Source: Apricaphanius iberus
Taxonomy: Eukaryota; Chordata; Actinopteri; Cyprinodontiformes; Aphaniidae
DNA length: 64,000 nucleotides
Reading direction: 5' to 3'
Assembly (NCBI GenBank): GCA_028564705.1
Contig: JAPXFQ010002822.1
Location: forward strand, 1,798,001-1,862,000
This document shows, in pieces, positions 61,847 through 64,000 of this stretch (the first letter of the stretch is position 1; every line of letters begins with the position of its first letter). The position numbers were made by a program, and so were the translations under genes. The notes beneath the pieces were generated by a model, which was not told the origin of the DNA, made no database searches, and saw only the letters and a program-made list of their open reading frames with translations.

Positions 61847-63441
61847 AACTACATATATGCATTTATTTGCAAAAATGCATGTATAAGAAAAATGAAAAAA
61901 ATAAATAAACATACAGTATATGTATATATTTCAGCTTTATTTATAAATGTCAGGTTTGGTTCTCCATAGACATACACTGCCAACATGCAAAGTTTTTTGG
62001 AGGAAGTCACATCAGAAAAAGAGTTGCTCTATTAGAAGAAAAGGCTTCCTCACACACAAAATGCTTCAGGGTTCTCCTTTTGCCGTGAAGCCATCAGAAT
62101 CCAATTTTTCCTTCATTACGTCTAGGAAGGAGCCAGTACGCAGCCACTAGGTAGCCAACCGCGCTGTCCCTGTGCACACACACGCTTAGAGTCTAAACGC
62201 CTGTTATCTCCGACCCAAAGAAGTAACATCAATAAGCGCCTGTAACAGCACAGCTGACGCACACAGGCACAACCACACACTCAGGAATAATTTTTTACAA
62301 GCAAGATGAGAGGGCCACAGCGACGGACGCACACACGCAGCAATCAGAGTCGAGTAATGAAACTCCCAGGTCCCTCTGGAGGAGAAATAACAAGGTCTCA
62401 GGCACTGAAAAGAGATCCATAGTTTGTATTTAATTGACCTGATCTATTACTGCACATGATGGATGGAAACGCAACAAACCCTCCTCCATTTTAGATTCTA
62501 CCCCCCACCACTCTCTACTGGGTAAGATTGCACTCTGTGCAGTGAATCAAGCCAATCACTGCAGCATGTTAGAAGTTTGCAACAGCTGCTGAGTGGATGG
62601 TGTTCACACATCAGTTGTAAGAGAAATTTAGACATACTGCAGACAACACAAGACAACAGCAGCAGTTTTATGGAGCTAAAACCTGCTGTAGTTGGTCAAG
62701 AGGGATGGAAGTTCATGGCCTGCGTGTCCAAATGGCAGGCAGGATGAAGCCCATTAAGGGAAAGAGGTCTGACTTTAATTCCTGCTCTTTGGTAATTGGC
62801 CTGTTGGGGCTGATTTGCATTGTTTCCAGGGCAACAAGCTTGTTTCTTCATAAACGCAGCGGGAGGTCAGGAAGGAGGGAGGAAATGGAGCGAAGTCTCT
62901 GAGATGCGGTGCAAGGGGAGAAGTTAAAGAGGACCAGACGGAAAGGAAAAGTTCTGGTAGAAATTACAGCAAATATAAAAGTTATTTCTCCGAAGTATTA
63001 AATGGTGGACAATTAGTTCAGATTAATTTTTCATGGGCATTAAGTGAGGAGAAGATAAAGTTGAACAAATTGGGTTTCATCCTCACCAAACGCTAAACAA
63101 TTAAAAAAACATGTTGCATAGGTTGTTTTTAGAAAAGCAATATGTTACAGCAACTTTAACTGCATTAATGAAAGTGTGTCAAAAACACTGATTTAAAAAA
63201 TCCACATTAATAGCAAGTGTTAGCCTACCTAGGTTCCTTAGGCACTATTTTACAGTAAGCACATCTCCAAATACACAAAATTAAACAACACATGCATACA
63301 TTTTTTGTAATGTCTGAAATTAAATCTGATGTTTTAAATCAGTTAGAATTACCAAAATTAACTTATGTAAAAAAAAAAAAAAAAAACTAACCATAATGAG
63401 AGTATGATTGTGGCAATATTTTTTTCCTGATGTCTAGAAAA

Positions 63442-64000
63442 TAGAGGTGTCACATTACACAAAAGTCAGTACGTATTCAGTACACTTTACTCAAGAAATC
63501 AAATGCGAATATGGAAATGACTTTTTTTATTTAATTATTTTAAGAATTTGATTTAATCATGGTCAACAAGATAAAGTTGAAAGCAAGTCTGTAGGTTTAA
63601 TTGGATTTTTAAAAGATTAAAGTAAAATGGTACAAGCACACATAGGCAGAGTAGAATGCAATAACACCACTTGAAAACTGTTGATATCTAGAAATCTTTC
63701 ATTACTTTTCCCTTACTTGGGAATAAAACATGCTTAAATCACTTTGGAGTTGTTTTGATATTTTGACAGCCTAGTCTTCAAGCTGTACCTGGATATAGCA
63801 TGAGCAGCTGACGGAAAATCACATCTCTTAAAAGGGGATTCTGCCAACCTACATTTTATCCAATATAAGGAGTTTGGGCTGATTGGATGCTACTGTTAAC
63901 CATTTGGACATCAGCTGGTTTTTCTCTAGTATCGGTGCTGTTTTCATTCACAAGAGTGTGTTATGAACCTTATTGCTGTTGACAGATGCGTTCACTGACC
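63442..64000 (-). mobile_element. MITE family M, copy 4, reverse orientation, cut by window end
   Basis: Read on the minus strand, it holds the same blocks as copies 1-3: gtcaacagcaataaggt, accagctgatgtccaaatgg, agtagcatccaatcagccc, and aacaactccaaagtgattta followed by agcatgttttatt. The end of the element that lies at the left here is tagaggtgtcacattac (63442). The other end lies beyond 64000. Confidence 0.75.

Noticed and set aside
61220..61862. ORFs on both strands encoding similar peptides
   Set aside because: The similarity is caused by the long inverted repeat, not by duplicated genes.

Overview
This is a stretch of a vertebrate, almost certainly teleost fish, nuclear genome. The evidence is split coding exons with GT/AG introns, long AT-rich introns full of CA/TG and AT microsatellites, and typical fish repeats: several Tc1-like transposons, hAT-like and PIF/Harbinger elements, L2-like and Rex/RTE-like LINE pieces, and tRNA-derived SINEs. 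The species cannot be fixed from the sequence alone; a percomorph fish is my guess.

The only protein-coding gene I can support is one giant gene on the + strand, ptprt (receptor-type tyrosine phosphatase T, type IIB: MAM, Ig, four FNIII, transmembrane, two phosphatase domains). Five consecutive exons lie here: 2289-2399 and 6901-6982 (second half of the MAM domain), 10348-10463 and 13972-14146 (Ig domain), and 39535-39828 (first FNIII domain). Together they give 778 nt of continuous open frame with matching phases (0-0, 0-1, 1-0, 0-1, 1-1). The signal peptide, the start of MAM, the other FNIII domains, the membrane segment and the phosphatase domains lie outside the window. Introns 14147-39534 (25.4 kb) and 39829-64000 (at least 24.2 kb, unfinished) fit the very large size of this gene in other vertebrates.

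The rest is intron, best read as layers of dead mobile DNA. 1-2288 holds a complete 1605-bp Tc1-like element with long inverted repeats. 2400-10347 holds a dispersed MITE family copy, a Tc1 relic abutting a LINE fragment, and a complete 879-bp hAT-like element with an 8-bp target duplication. 10464-13971 holds a complete PIF/Harbinger element with relics of both its proteins, inserted inside an older element. 14147-39534 holds a LINE 3' end, an inverted-repeat-bounded unit with a 213-codon minus-strand ORF, nested hAT-like elements, a Tc1 relic split by an insertion, L2-like relics and a SINE. 39829-64000 holds three more copies of the MITE family, another Tc1 relic with a striking palindrome, a tandem degenerate repeat, a second SINE, a GC-rich proline-rich block and a long hairpin near 61.6 kb.

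I looked for an undescribed system such as a hidden gene cluster, RNA array or domesticated transposase and found none. The points most worth checking are the apparent extra intron in the MAM-coding exon of ptprt, the GC-rich island at 58.4-59.2 kb, the two-protein Harbinger element, the four-copy MITE family and the template-switch-like palindrome at 48.65 kb.
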